DNA of 29,947 bases from Didymodactylos carnosus (GCA_905250885.1 CAJNOQ010001611.1:1-29947), one strand, 5' to 3'; shown: positions 1-10,790, numbered from the stretch's first letter. The notes: generated by a model not told the origin, from the letters alone. Numbers and translations: made by a program.

Positions 1-555
1 TTAACAGAAAAGCCTTGGGACTTCCGCAGTTTTAGGTGCAAAAACTGCCGTTTTAAAGTATTCCACATCTCAGAAGGACAGAGTCGAATGTAACAGCTAA
101 CTGAGACTCCAAGTTTCGCGTGTGTCTTCGATAACATGCATTGCAAATGACGTTGATTTCGTTCTCGAAAGATCGACCAAATAGTAGTTGGTGAAGATCA
201 ATAATAGCTTTCTTTACATCAAGATAATCTTTTAACAATCGTGGACGAATATTCTTATAAAGATCTTGACAGAGATCACATCGTTTATTATAGAAAGACA
301 TTTTCGAATTCGCTCTTGGTAATCACACGAGTGGTCCGGTTGTCTTATAAGTATAAATATATAACTTGTGTTTGATACTTGCAGCTCTGGGCCACCCGGA
401 CCGAGTGGTGAAGACTCGGTTTCGGCCTTGCCCAAGGGCCTCGTCAGGGGATTAAACGGCTGGAGCGAAGATATAAGTGTGTCTAGCGAATCAGCAATCG
501 AAAATGTCAACTTTTTGCGCCTAAAACTGCGAAAGTCCCAAGGCTTTTCTGTTAA
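1..555. mobile_element. TTAA-bounded inverted-repeat element carrying a small gene
   Basis: Bases 1-45 and 511-555 are inverted repeats that match at about 42 of 45 positions. Both outer ends read TTAA (1-4 and 552-555), the target site typical of piggyBac-type insertion. The next bases are CAGAAAAG, which is not the classical piggyBac terminus, so the superfamily is uncertain. The window begins exactly at the left TTAA, so the left flank cannot be seen. The interior is almost entirely taken up by a minus-strand coding region that starts just inside the right repeat and ends just inside the left one. It is either a non-autonomous element that captured a host gene piece or an element with its own small accessory gene. 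Confidence 0.75.
53..510 (-). CDS. Small Cys-rich protein gene inside the TTAA element, probably two exons
   Basis: Two overlapping minus-strand open frames together fill the element. The first starts with ATG at 508-510 and reads a Ser/Pro/Gly-rich N-terminus. The second covers 301-53 and holds CDLCQ and, about 40 residues later, CNACYRRH, a spacing that suggests a Zn-binding C-x2-C plus C-x2-C-x3-H module. The frames differ, so an intron of about 50-75 bases around 310-365 is needed. A weak donor (ACAA/GTTATA) and acceptor (CCAAGAG/CGAATT) would keep phase, but no strong pair is present. I do not recognise the family. The Cys/His pattern and good codon appearance favour a real protein. The alternative is a captured 5' fragment of a host gene. 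Start and splice sites are tentative. Confidence 0.4.
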
Positions 556-1090
556 ATTTCAAGTAATTCTCAATTTTGACTATAGCCCACCGTTTATTTT
601 GCACTTTTAAGGACATCAAACGATAGCTCTTGAAACGTTACATCTAATGACAAATTTCCGAATTGGTTCAAGACTTTCATCCGGGCCGTTTTTGGTTAGT
701 ACTAGCGACTTTGGGGGTCGTATTTCTAAAATGGTGTCTTAGAAACGTTTTCAAAACTATGTCTGATCACAAGATCGGATGCAGCGTAAAATTCTGCGTC
801 GAACGGTGTGCTTTTCTAAGTATCCTGGAGATCGTGGGTGGAGAAATGAAAATTATATGTGATTTTGAGAGATTTTGAAAAAAACGAGTAATTTTAGGCT
901 CTCGCCGAAGTAAAGGCATTTTGTTCGTTCTAATGTTAATATTCGTGATCAGCATCGTCGATTACATATGTCTGGATGCTTTTAATTGAAAATGAAAATA
1001 CAAAGTTTTTCAAAACTCCTGAGGGGGGCCACAGGCCTCGAAAACCTGACCGAGAGCTGTCGCGAAACTAAGTGTCAGAAAATGTTCCTA
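556..1090. other. Non-coding stretch, nothing recognised
   Basis: No open frame here shows family resemblance, and I see no tRNA or clear inverted repeat. The wording of 760-800 (a 'gatcggatgc' stretch near aaactttcc-like text) loosely recalls 29755-29785, so this may be old repeat sequence. Confidence 0.3.
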
Positions 1091-1228
1091 TTCAATTTTC
1101 ACCAACTTCCGGTCCCTCCGCTGGCCCACTGCAAATTCTACAGACTGTCTGTCTGCATATCCAATGTTGACGTATATAGTGAGTACTTCAAGGACCAGAG
1201 GACGGAGCGGAAGTTGGTGAAAATTGAA
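1091..1228. repeat. Foldback hairpin with arms of 34 bases
   Basis: Bases 1091-1124 pair with 1195-1228 at about 28 of 34 positions, leaving a 70-base loop. The arms contain CACCAACTTCC and GGAAGTTGGTG. No target duplication was found, so this may be the remnant of a small foldback element. Confidence 0.65.
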
Positions 1229-1886
1229 AACTAGTGATCAGTGTTTACTCTACTATTCAGTCTAGAAAACAGCTCAGCGCCCGTGGTTTTCACTATTAGA
1301 GAGGCAAGAGATTGGGGATTCTAAATCATACGTCGGTGTTTAATTTTCATTTTGCTTTCATAGCGATATTTGAATGAGTGAAACACCAAAAATCGCGTTT
1401 TTGTATAATTTTTCTTAAAAAAACTAAAACACTTGCCAAAATCTTTTCGCTACAGAAGATGTTCATATCGGCGAGTAGTATTTGTAAAAGCAGTTTGAAC
1501 TTTTTCATCTTTTGAAATGGCAAAATTATAATAAAAACAGTTTTACTGGAAAGTGTATGAACTCACGAGAAAGCGATTTCCTGCAAGATTCTTCTGATAA
1601 AAATATATGTAAAATATTTCACAGGATATTTGTCTGAAATGCCAAGAAACGAGAATCTTGGAAGAACACCCACAAGAACGTCGACCAGTGTCTACTTCCT
1701 TCGTTCTTTTTTCTTCATATCAGTCGAAGAGTATGGAGTCAATGTTCTAAACTCAGTCCACCGGTCATAAATTGGTCAATTTTGGTACAAACTAATTAAT
1801 TCTTTCACCATTGGATTCAGGAGATTTTGCTTTACTAAGATATGTAAAAAAGTAAATCCGATCAATATTCAGAGAAAACTTTACGA
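1229..1886. other. AT-rich spacer upstream of the ART-TPR pseudogene
   Basis: No gene is visible. The 5' end of the neighbouring pseudogene should lie here, but the conserved N-terminal part of that family is not readable, so it is either deleted or too decayed to see. Confidence 0.3.
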
Positions 1887-4131
1887 TTGTTTCATGGTAA
1901 CGAAAAACTCGATTCGTTTTATATCATTTGTATAAATAAACAAGTGTATCAAAATCAGAAAAAATATTCAAAATTAATTGGCATTTATATAGAATACGAA
2001 CAATTATCTCATGCATTGGATAAACAAATACGTTTAGTATCGAAACGATCGACTATTTTTAAAATATTTAATCAACAGAATAAAGCAATACGTGATTTAT
2101 AATCTGAATCTGTTAATTATTTATGGTATAAATTATTACGTGAAATGTTAATAAATATGCAAAACAATGATACAACATCAAAGCAAAAAATGTTAGATTA
2201 TTCCCGTTCATATTATCATAGCAAAGATATACAATTAAAAGAAACTGATAATTTTAATAAAAAATATCAATCATCACATGCTATTCTATGGTATACGAAA
2301 ACAACAACATTTCCAGTTTGTTAATCAAGCTTTGAGAACAGAAAATATCGAAGCATTGTGTATAATCTAAGATATTTTATTGTTCATCTTTGTAAACATC
2401 TAAAATTAGTTTATGATGGAAATATTGAATTATACAACGAAATATATAGGAAAGAATTCGTCGTATATCGTGGTGCAAAATATCTGACAAGGAGATTGAT
2501 CAATTAGAAAATAAAATTGATAACTATGTTACAACAAATGGCTTTTTATCAACGAGTAGTTCACCTGATGTAGCTGAGATGTTTACTGACAATGTTTTAT
2601 TTGAAATTACAATTAATACTAAGTCAGACAATATTATTTATGCCGAGATAGAATCCACAGGATTGAATGTGATTTCAATTGAAGAAGAAATTCTATTTGA
2701 TTTAGGTGCCATATTTCAAATAAAAAATGTCAGATTTAAAGGTAATAAATGGATTGTATCATTAAGGACAGTAATAATATAACCTGTTTAAAAAATAAAC
2801 ATTTTGAATTACTACAAGAATATATGAAACGAAGTTTGATGAATAAAACTATTAATAATGGTTTTCTCTTTGGCTGGTTTTTATACGAATTGGATTATTA
2901 TCGTACAACAATTGAATATTTCAAAGATTCGTTTAAAATATTTAATGATGTGGCCAATTATCTTGCACATTTTCTTGTCGCACAGTCGTATAAATCAATC
3001 AAACAATATCATTTAACGTTGGAATATGTAAAAAAAGCATATACAGTTGATTCAAATATTTCAGATAATTCAATGACCCGAGCCAAATATCTATGGTTGA
3101 AAGGAACAATTTATTTAGAACAGAATGATTTAAATAATGCATTAAATTATTTCAAAGAAGCATTAATAATTCCTGATATTATTAATCTTTCAATTACAGA
3201 CGAACTCCATTCACGTGTTGGTTATGTCTATTATAAGCTAGGTAATTTATTTTATGCATACAAACATTGTCGACAATAGTTAGAAATATTAAATAAATTT
3301 TATGTAGAACATTCAAGTGATTCAATAGCTCAATTGTATTTAATATTAGGTAATATTTTATTCGAATTAAATGATAACAATACCGATCATTTGGCACTTG
3401 AATATTTACAAAAATCATTATCAATTAAAACAACTTTTTATCCTAATAATAGTTATCAACAATTTGCATCTATTTATACTTCAATTGGTAATATTTATTA
3501 TCACAAGAATAAATATGATTTGGCCTTAAATAATTACAATAAGTATTAGAATTGTATGAACGAGATCGTTCATATAATGTTGTAGATAATGTTTCAGATG
3601 AAATTCTATTCATATATGAACATATTGAAATGATTTATTATGAACAAGAAAAATTTGATTTAGCATGTGAACATTTTAGATTAATCTTAGAAGCAATGGA
3701 GAAAAATAATTACTTAAATGATAAAATTCGCGATTTATACAACCGACTTGGTCGGTGCTATGGAAAACAAGAACAATATGATGTATCAATTGAATATTAT
3801 GAGAAATCACTAACGATCATTGAGAGTGCACTACCAAAAACCAAAGTGAAAATATCATCATTGTATATAAATATTGGTTTATGTTATAGTTCAAGTATGA
3901 AAAATTTTATAAAGGCATTAGAAATACAAGAAAAATGTGAATTAAGTGATGAAGAAGAGTGTGCAAGATTAAAAATTTTAATGTATGGATGACGCTCGTC
4001 AAAGTAAATTGAAACTGGACCAGACCTGGAATGAAAAATTAGAAGATATTATTCAGAATATAAAAATCACACTGTATAAAGCAAGTGGATATGAAGGTGT
4101 TTGGAAGATATGTTGAGATTCTGCAAAAAAG
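1887..4131 (+). pseudogene. ADP-ribosyltransferase-TPR fusion gene, decayed
   Basis: The frames read in order: an N-terminal region of the family (1887-2320), an ART domain (about 2310-2780) and TPR repeats (about 2790-3992). In the ART part, FVVYRGAKY (near 2460) carries the conserved Arg, FLSTSSSPD (near 2545) the STS motif, and SIEEEILFDLG (near 2680) the E-x-E motif, so the R-S-E triad of arginine-type ART enzymes is visible. The family moves ADP-ribose from NAD+ to a protein side chain. Kinesin-light-chain-like TPR motifs follow, such as LYNRLGRCYGKQEQYD. The gene is broken by in-frame stops at 2100-2102 and 3277-3279 and by frameshifts near 2315, 2365, 2490, 2770 and 3547. A further open frame, 3985-4116, may be its continuation. 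ART-TPR fusions are abundant in bdelloid rotifers. No product is expected. Confidence 0.85.
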
Positions 4132-4929
4132 CTTTAGTGTGGACAAAGTGTCTAAAGACGAACTGACGAATCGCAGTTTTTGGGTGTAAAACTGATGCAA
4201 CAATTCGCATTTTACCATTGTTTTGGGAATTCACAACGAATTCGTAATTCAATGCGAACTGATGCGAACTAACAAAAATGATCAAAAACGAACCAAAAAA
4301 TTGCCTCTTTTCTTCCTTTTGCCAATTCGTAAATTAGCACGAATTCGTAAGAAAGAAATTTTCGGTACCTACGAATTCGTAAATCGAATTGGTCGACCAT
4401 CGACGAATTCGTGAAATGATCATTTTGGTCCCCAAGAATTCGTGTACGAATTCGTAAATTGGCAAAAATACGATAAAATGCGAATTTACGAATTCATAGA
4501 TGCCAAAGCATAACCGACGAATTCATAAATAGAATTCGTAAAATACGAATTGATGTCAGGGACAGGACACTTTTCTCTGAGGTTAAAAATAGATAGATTC
4601 GTCTCTTCTCATCGATTCGCATACTTCTCACCTCACTTCGCCGTTATTTTTACGAATTCGTAGAATACGAATTGATCAGTTGAATGAATTAATCAAAAAA
4701 TGTGACAATAGACTATATTAATACATGTATCTGTGCGAAACAAAACAGAGGGGAATCTCTCTTCCTTTTGCGCGCATCTGCCGAGCGAGTATCCGTACGA
4801 ATTCGATACAGTTCGAATCAATTCGGTACGAATCCGCAAAATAAGAGTAAAACGCGAATTGTTGCATCATTTTTACGCGAAAAATTGCGATTCGTCAATT
4901 CGTTTTTAGACACTTTGTCCACACATCTC
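4132..4929. mobile_element. Non-autonomous element with 78-base inverted repeats and ACGAATTCGT array
   Basis: Bases 4137-4214 and 4848-4924 are inverted repeats, matching at roughly 90 percent with one indel and starting GTGTGGACAAAG. The interior holds about nine full or near copies of the palindrome ACGAATTCGT. CAAAAAAG stands at 4124-4131 and again at 4930-4937, which fits an 8-base target duplication as made by hAT-type elements. The five bases between each CAAAAAAG and the arm do not match each other, so the exact ends are less sure than the insertion itself. No transposase is present. Open frames inside are by-products of the repeated motif. Confidence 0.8.
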
Positions 4930-4937
4930 CAAAAAAG

Positions 4938-5060
4938 TACAAAGAGACTGCTAAATACTCTTCAATCACTGGTGAAAATTATGAAGTATTTGCTAACATA
5001 GATCAACATCTTGGTGAAAAAACACTTGTCTATAATTGTTATGTAAAATCATTAAAATAA
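4938..5060 (+). pseudogene. 3' coding remnant cut off by the 4132-4929 element
   Basis: An open frame of 40 codons directly follows the right flanking repeat and ends in TAA at 5058-5060. It reads as ordinary protein sequence (for example ITGENYEVFANIDQHLGE). Removing 4132-4937 joins it in phase to the frame that runs 3985-4131, which itself has a TGA at 4114-4116. It is therefore probably the 3' end of the ART-TPR pseudogene or of a gene next to it. I do not recognise the domain. Confidence 0.5.
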
Positions 5061-5849
5061 TTAAGGATAATTTTCATGTATTCATATTCATATAGAAATA
5101 TAAAACATGTCGAAAAATCTGTACGTCGAATGCACTATTCTATTTATAATGCGGGAGACATTCATCCCATTTTTCAAGAGTAATCGCGAACGAACTCTGA
5201 TGTTTATTTTCTTGTGATTATCATCCGTTATTCAAGAGAAAATATATGCATCATGAATGAGTAAAACTATGAGGAAAATGTAATGGCTTTTTCACGAACT
5301 CATTTTGCTGTCTTCGATTTGATCTTTCAATAAACTCGATTCTTAACATTATTTTTTTAAGACCTGTTGAATATAAACAAATCATCATCATAGAGAAGGA
5401 CAAAACGTTTTAGTGATGATTTGGTTTGTTTCAAAACTTAGATCCACAAGCTTCTTTAAACGAATACGTTTAATGGCATTAACATAAAAATCGATATGGT
5501 GATGTTTACTGCTCAGCAAAAATATTTCTGAAAAGCCCGGATTTCTATCTATACGATAGCAGAGTTGGCTAGCCACGTCGTTTTTTAACTGATATGCATG
5601 CTTGTATGTAACTGATATGAGAGTTTCTCTTTTTATGTGTATGATTACTAACAAAATATAATTATGTGTGTGCACATTCTCTTTCTCTCTTCTCCAATAT
5701 ATGCTATGCATTATCAAGAGTTCAGATCCCTGGTCTCTCCTATATGAAGAGAGGCTTTGAAGCATAAAGAACGGAGATTAACAAGGTCCATACTCAGTCT
5801 CAAATATGAGTTGCAGTGTCATATTCAGTGATGGTTCTTCTGAGTATTG
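5061..5849. other. Intergenic, no supported gene
   Basis: AT-rich sequence. A 125-codon minus-strand open frame (5388-5765) has no recognisable motif, no splice support and runs over simple TG-rich text, so I do not call it. Confidence 0.3.
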
Positions 5850-6246
5850 CACGGTAAAAAAAAATCGTCCAAAAAATCACCCACTAGAAAATGTCAACGA
5901 AAAGTATACTAAAAAAATCGTCGACAAAAATGAATTACAAAATTCGTCCAAGCATAGTATTTAAGTGCATACTGTATAGATGACTCGTTTTACTGCATTA
6001 GTTTATCTCAGAAACGATGGATTTCCTGCGATAGTGGATCGGTCCAGCAGATCCACCTGATCTTCCAAACAATAGTACGCTCAAAACTAAAATATTATCT
6101 GGAAATCTTTTCAAATTTTGTTTTTCCATCTAACAAAAAAACATACGAAAAAATTCGTCGAGAAAAAAACCGTCTAGCAAAAAAGCATACCAAGATGTGG
6201 CGAAAAAACCGCCCACTGAACTTTTGGATGCTTTTTTTTTGCCGTG
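5850..6246. mobile_element. 397-base inverted-repeat element with CACGG ends
   Basis: The ends begin CACGG(T/C) followed by nine A. Bases 5850-5870 pair with 6226-6246 at 18 of 21 positions. The interior repeats the subterminal wording A-rich + TCGTC (near 5860, 5915, 5940, 6150 and 6165). CACxG termini recall CACTA-type elements, but I see no convincing target duplication, so the superfamily is unassigned. Confidence 0.65.
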
Positions 6247-7540
6247 TAGGCACGGTTCTATCCTCTCAGTCTGATATGGATGTTTAGCCAGCCATTAGGC
6301 TTATATTATCCTCATAACATGTCATTTCTCTCTCCACTATTCTAAACATATTGCAATATCTGATGGAAATTCTTCCAGTGTGTGCCACAATGAATGTGGT
6401 TGAAGAACACATGATCAACTTACCATCCTGTGCTTGCTTCAAACATACATCGTTGTCACAACTGGTGAGCAATCGGTCTGCTAAGTTATGCTGCATCTCT
6501 CTTTAGGATATGCAATCGACTTTTGTATTCATTCTGCTATCATTTGTAACGAGAGCACTGAATAGACACGATGTTTTTGCTAACATCATTTAAGTTGCTT
6601 TCATGATGAAATCACTTCTCCAGCTTTATAATCGTATAGTCACGTGCGGCAGACAAAATTAATTATGTTCTTAATCCTTAACAACTTTTTGCAAAGATTT
6701 AACCATAGAAAGGTTTTTAAATGTAGTGGTTGACTACTATTGCTATAAGGATCCTTTCTATAACTACAAAGGAAAATAATTCTGTCAAGTTACTTTGAAG
6801 CACTATGTCCAGTAATGAAATGTCCATACCCGTGGATTTTAGGGAGGAGTGACATAGAAAGTACTAATTTTTAAACATACACACATTCCTTCTGTCGCTT
6901 CTTTTTTGTAAGATTCAGAATTTTATTTTTCGTTGTTTTCGCCATGCTTGCGTTGAATATAGCAATACGTGATTCCCATAGGGGGAATCACGTTCCTTAG
7001 AAAAAACTTTATCCCATAGTTTTGGAGCACATTTTTCATTTAAAAAAACATTGAGTCTCGGGAACAAACCCAAACCAAGTTATAAGCAAAATACTGAGAG
7101 AGACATTCTTGATGGGTCACCCGTTATGTCTACTCTTAAAGCCTAAAGGCGGTAGCTTGCGAAGAATCACTCAAAGACTTGACTCTGTTGCTGAATGTTG
7201 CTTCGATAAGACCACGGATATATTGTACTTGACTGATCTTTTGTAAAAAAAACATTGTAAACGATTGTTTCCTTGCGTACGCTCAGAAACTGAAATCGGA
7301 CTACATCGAACCAATGAGTGGGATACATCAGAAGGAAGTTGAGCTCAGACTGTTGCGTCTACTCCATATATTAAAATGCACAAAATCAATTTTGGGTTTT
7401 ATTGAACGCTGTCGATCATGGCTTAGACACAAAATCTCATGTGTAGTCATAAGAGATGCTTCTTTTCGTATAGTTGTATCTATGCGCTCTGTTCATTCCC
7501 AGGTCGCAGGAAATGAGACATAAATTAGACATGTTTGGTT
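6247..7540. other. Intergenic, no supported gene
   Basis: No gene can be supported. On the minus strand around 6420-6480 a short coding-like stretch ends at a good donor (GATG/GTAAGTTG), but no partner exon was found. A perfect small hairpin lies at 6967-6993. Confidence 0.3.
6967..6993. repeat. Perfect 11-bp hairpin
   Basis: ACGTGATTCCC at 6967-6977 pairs perfectly with 6983-6993 over a 5-base loop. It stands alone in non-coding sequence, and its function is unknown. Confidence 0.7.
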
Positions 7541-7770
7541 CATTTATGATATGAAGTGAAAATGATCATATTATGATCCTAAAATGATTTAAATATGAGC
7601 TTAAAATGGTATCATATTTGAATCATCTTAGGACCCTTTCATAAAATGAGATAAAAGTGATATATATATGATCCTATTATGATAATCTAAAAATGATCTA
7701 TTCATGTATCATTTTTATATCATATCTCTAGGATCCTAGATGTGACATTTATGTGTCATTTTTCTACTAC

Positions 7771-8000
7771 TTTCCACAAACATTGTACAGAGTTGAGCCT
7801 AGAGATTAAAAGATAGTAAACTTAATTTCTGATATTTTTTACTCCGAAACCGACCCTCGAAAACCCTTTTTAGACTTTATTTTCCGTTTTTCGCCATGAA
7901 GGAAGTATTTTCCAAGGTGGGACTAGAAGTAAAAAATGTCAGAAATTTAAGTTTACTATCTATTAGTCTCTAGACTGAACTCTCCACAGTGTTTGTGAAA
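7771..8000. repeat. Foldback with arms of about 72 bases
   Basis: Bases 7771-7842 are the inverted counterpart of 7929-8000 at roughly 85 percent with small indels, around an 86-base centre. It lies inside the AAAATGATC-motif region and may be a separate nested element. Confidence 0.75.
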
Positions 8001-8099
8001 AGAACTAGAGGCTAATTAATCAAAATTACTAGTTTTTTTTGAACAAGTTCAAAGTGAAAATTAAAAAACGGAAGGAACAAAAACATATACATTTGTATA

Positions 8100-8171
8100 G
8101 CCGTGTGATGTAGTGGATAGCATCGTAGACTTCTGATCTACAGGTTCAGGGTTCGAATCTCTGCACGAGCT
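8100..8171 (+). tRNA. tRNA-Arg(UCU)-like, possibly pseudo
   Basis: The cloverleaf is largely intact. The D arm is ATGT/GCAT. The anticodon stem GTAGA/TCTAC encloses loop CTTCTGA with anticodon TCT at 8132-8134. The T arm has loop TTCGAAT and a five-pair stem with one G-U. Box A (TGATGTAGTGG) and box B (GGTTCGAATCT, 8150-8160) are good, and a TTTT run follows at 8173-8176. The acceptor stem has six bases on the 5' side (GCCGTG) against seven on the 3' side (CACGAGC), as if one base were lost. This could weaken processing. It lies inside a repeat region, so it may be an element-borne tRNA copy and not a working tRNA gene. Confidence 0.65.
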
Positions 8172-8445
8172 GTTTTGTATTTTTTCTTCTGTGCATTTCT
8201 TATCTCATAAATAGTCTTAAAATGGTCTTAAAATAAGCTAAAAATGATCTAAATAGGATCGTAATAGGATCATATTTTGATGACCATAATAAGATGATAT
8301 TTATCCCATAAAAAAATGACATAATTATCACTACATTATGATACAATAAATGAGATAAATATGGAAGAGATATAATTTAAAAATGAGCCATATACGGCAC
8401 ATAAATGAGTCATTTATGGCTCATTTTTCACGGTCTGGGTTCTTC

Positions 8446-9757
8446 TCGCACAGTCACTTTCTGTCAACATAATAATCTCAAATTCTCTGAATTCATTGGT
8501 TATCTGTCCCACATTTTTTCGAAATTACGTATCAACTGGTTCAAATCAGCATGAGTTACGGATCAATAAACGCGTAACTGTCATCCTCTGTTGCGGTGGG
8601 TTGAGGGTTGAAACGGGTGTAATCTCCTAATGCCATTCTAAAGAGCGATATCGAAAACATATAGATACAATATTTGCACTGTCATAAAGTGACACTACGT
8701 AAGCAGCGAAACTGGCTTCTGCTGGTTGGCTAGTTGCAAGAGATATGCATCTAATGAACTCTTTTGCTTAGTTGCTTGTTCTCTTGCATTGTGTATTACT
8801 GCTGATTTCTCAGTATACTTTGATACGGTAACTGCCGTTATTATCAAGCATTTACTGCTCTACAGGGAACGAAAAACGATACCGTATGTTAAAATTTTTT
8901 CAGCCTACTTGTGCATGTCAATATCATTGGTTTTCTAATTGTTCAAATAATCACCTGATTAATTAACATCATCGTATACGTGGATGATAATTAAAATAAT
9001 TTCTATTTCTGAAATCGTAAGTGACAATGCAATATTTCCTATAAACTTGAGACTACTTATAAACAGGTAACAAAAAGATGATTTCAATCAGTGAGCAATA
9101 TAAGGATAATTTACGCCTTATCATGAAGAGTATTAGAATATCAGCTATTTGTAAAAGTCGAGAAAACCTGAGAAATTAAAGTCCAGTCCAGTTGAAAAGT
9201 GGAGTATGGTCTCATTTTAAAGAATCGCTAAAAGTCGTCCATGTTGACGTGTATTACGATGTTGAAGACGTGAACGATGATAACTAACCATGACAGCTTC
9301 TCACAATGTCAAACGTCCTCCAACATAGATCACAAAATCGGACCCGAAACGCTTATGATATAGAAAAAATGCAGAATTTAACGTACTTCAATTTCAAACA
9401 AATCAATCAAAAAGTATCGTGTTAACTGCTTATATACTGAATAGTATATGACTGTTGCGACTTTTATTTATGGTGGCGCTCAAAACTATTGAATCAGATT
9501 TATTTTCAGTTTTTCTCCTCGAAGATAATAGCTACAACAAATGTGAGGAAAGTTTTGAATAGCTCAAGGAGTTTCTGATCTAGTCTGTGGCAAATCAAGA
9601 TTCCACTGAAATTGCCAGGACCCAGGTCTCTGGAGAACTGTAAGTCTATAAAACCTCATGTCTATTCGACTGATACTTTTTTTGTAATAGCCTCATCGTG
9701 TACAGAAAAGATTGCTGAGAAAATCAAGACACCTCTGAGCTAAGAGGGAAAAACCTC
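8446..9757. other. Intergenic, no supported gene
   Basis: AT-rich sequence without recognisable coding content. A 70-codon hydrophobic open frame at 8726-8938 starts with TTG and has no supporting signals. Confidence 0.3.
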
Positions 9758-9836
9758 ACTTTAAGTGCCTTTAAGTGTGTGCACCTCCGGGTTAAGTGTC
9801 ACTTTAAGTGTTTAAGTTCTGGAGTGTCACTTTAAC
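9758..9836. repeat. AAGTG/CACTT motif cluster, copy 1
   Basis: A run of CACTTTAAGTG, AAGTGTGTGCACC and GTTAAGTGTCAC variants, partly forming a small foldback with GGTTAA ends. A second cluster of the same wording lies at about 10997-11072 in direct orientation and shares AAGTGTGTGCACC. Confidence 0.55.
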
Positions 9837-10104
9837 CTGCGCTTCTTCCTGGAAAGTCAAGAATTCAGCCCTATATGTTCCAAAATATAAAATGTATGAA
9901 CTGCGGCTGTTCCGCGTGATACAAGTCTGTTTGTTTTCATCATTTTAATGAACAAAATTAGAAAGCATCTACAAATATCAGTAAAAAACTTGAGAAGAAT
10001 GAAATAGTTGAAACAAAATCGAACGTTTAAAGTTGAACAAAGGTAATTATCAAGGAAGAATATCAGTTAGACATTAGCTGTCGGTCAATAGCTCTAACAC
10101 ATGC

Positions 10105-10480
10105 CGGAGCTGAGCAAGTCAGGAGTTTTGCAAGTCACAAGTCAAGTCAAGTCAAGTCACTAAAAAAATTCAGGTCAAGTCAGGTCGACGTCGGAAAGTT
10201 TTTCTCTCAAGTCAAGCCAAATCACCCCTCGAAATTTTTTCCTCCAAGTCAAGCCGAGTCTGGTTAAAATTAGGCAGAACATAAAATTTGCTAGTATCTT
10301 TTTGGGTGAGAGAGTTTTTATAGCCTCAGAAACTCTCTTTCATGGTAGAAAAAGTCTAATTTAAACGAGATCTCTTACCAGAAATGACTTGACTTGAAAC
10401 AAGTTTCTCAAGTCAAGTCAAGTCATACCCCAAAAGATTTTGGACCGAGTCAAGTCTTGGACTTGACTTGCCCAGCTCTG
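10105..10480. mobile_element. hAT-type non-autonomous element (CAAGTC array) with 8-bp duplication
   Basis: The element is flanked by perfect 8-base repeats ACACATGC at 10097-10104 and 10481-10488. Its ends are inverted repeats: left CGGAGCTGAGCAAGTCA, right (reversed) CAGAGCTGGGCAAGTCA. CAGRGCTGGGC-like termini and 8-base duplications are typical of hAT elements. The interior is filled with CAAGT(C) and its complement, for example near 10140-10185, 10210 and 10410-10465. There is no transposase reading frame, so it would depend on an enzyme supplied elsewhere. Confidence 0.85.
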
Positions 10481-10790
10481 ACACATGCATGGGCATTAAA
10501 ATGTGTACGAGAAAAAAGATCTCATACACCTCTGGACTTCTTTTTATAAAGCAACATAAACATTCAATATTACGTAACTTTTGAGCAAAAAAGAAAAAGA
10601 AAAAAAACAAAAGGTGCTCATATACACACTTGTGAAAGAGCGATCGTAACAAAATCATTTTCGAGAAAACAACGTGATGTGCAGTGTGAAAAAATTAAGC
10701 AGAAAACAAAGGTTGTTTAATAGAGGGAGGTGATAGTCTCTTATTTTTAAACATTCAGTACGGACTATCAAATGAATACTGAGGATAGCT

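Larger units (their letters stand above)
7545..8445. mobile_element. AAAATGATC-motif element with foldback and tRNA-like core
   Basis: Both flanks (about 7545-7760 and 8195-8440) consist of degenerate copies of AAAATGATC / ATGATCCTAA and their complements. The right end, CACGGTCTG at about 8428-8437, read in reverse gives GTGAAAAATGAGCC, which resembles GTGAAAATGATC at the left (about 7556). No clean target duplication is visible, so the ends are approximate. Between the flanks sit a foldback (7771-8000) and a tRNA-Arg-like sequence (8100-8171). No transposase is present. Confidence 0.55.

Noticed and set aside
4223..5001. Open frames of 63 and 99 codons inside the ACGAATTCGT element
   Set aside because: They are translations of the repeated palindrome and its flanks.
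5388..5765. 125-codon minus-strand open frame
   Set aside because: No motif, no splice sites and simple-sequence stretches inside. Length alone is not convincing in this composition.
8726..8938. 70-codon hydrophobic plus-strand open frame
   Set aside because: Starts with TTG, with no splice or promoter support and no family.
10413..10658. 81-codon minus-strand open frame
   Set aside because: Overlaps the right half of the hAT element and a poly-A/T run. Not a gene.
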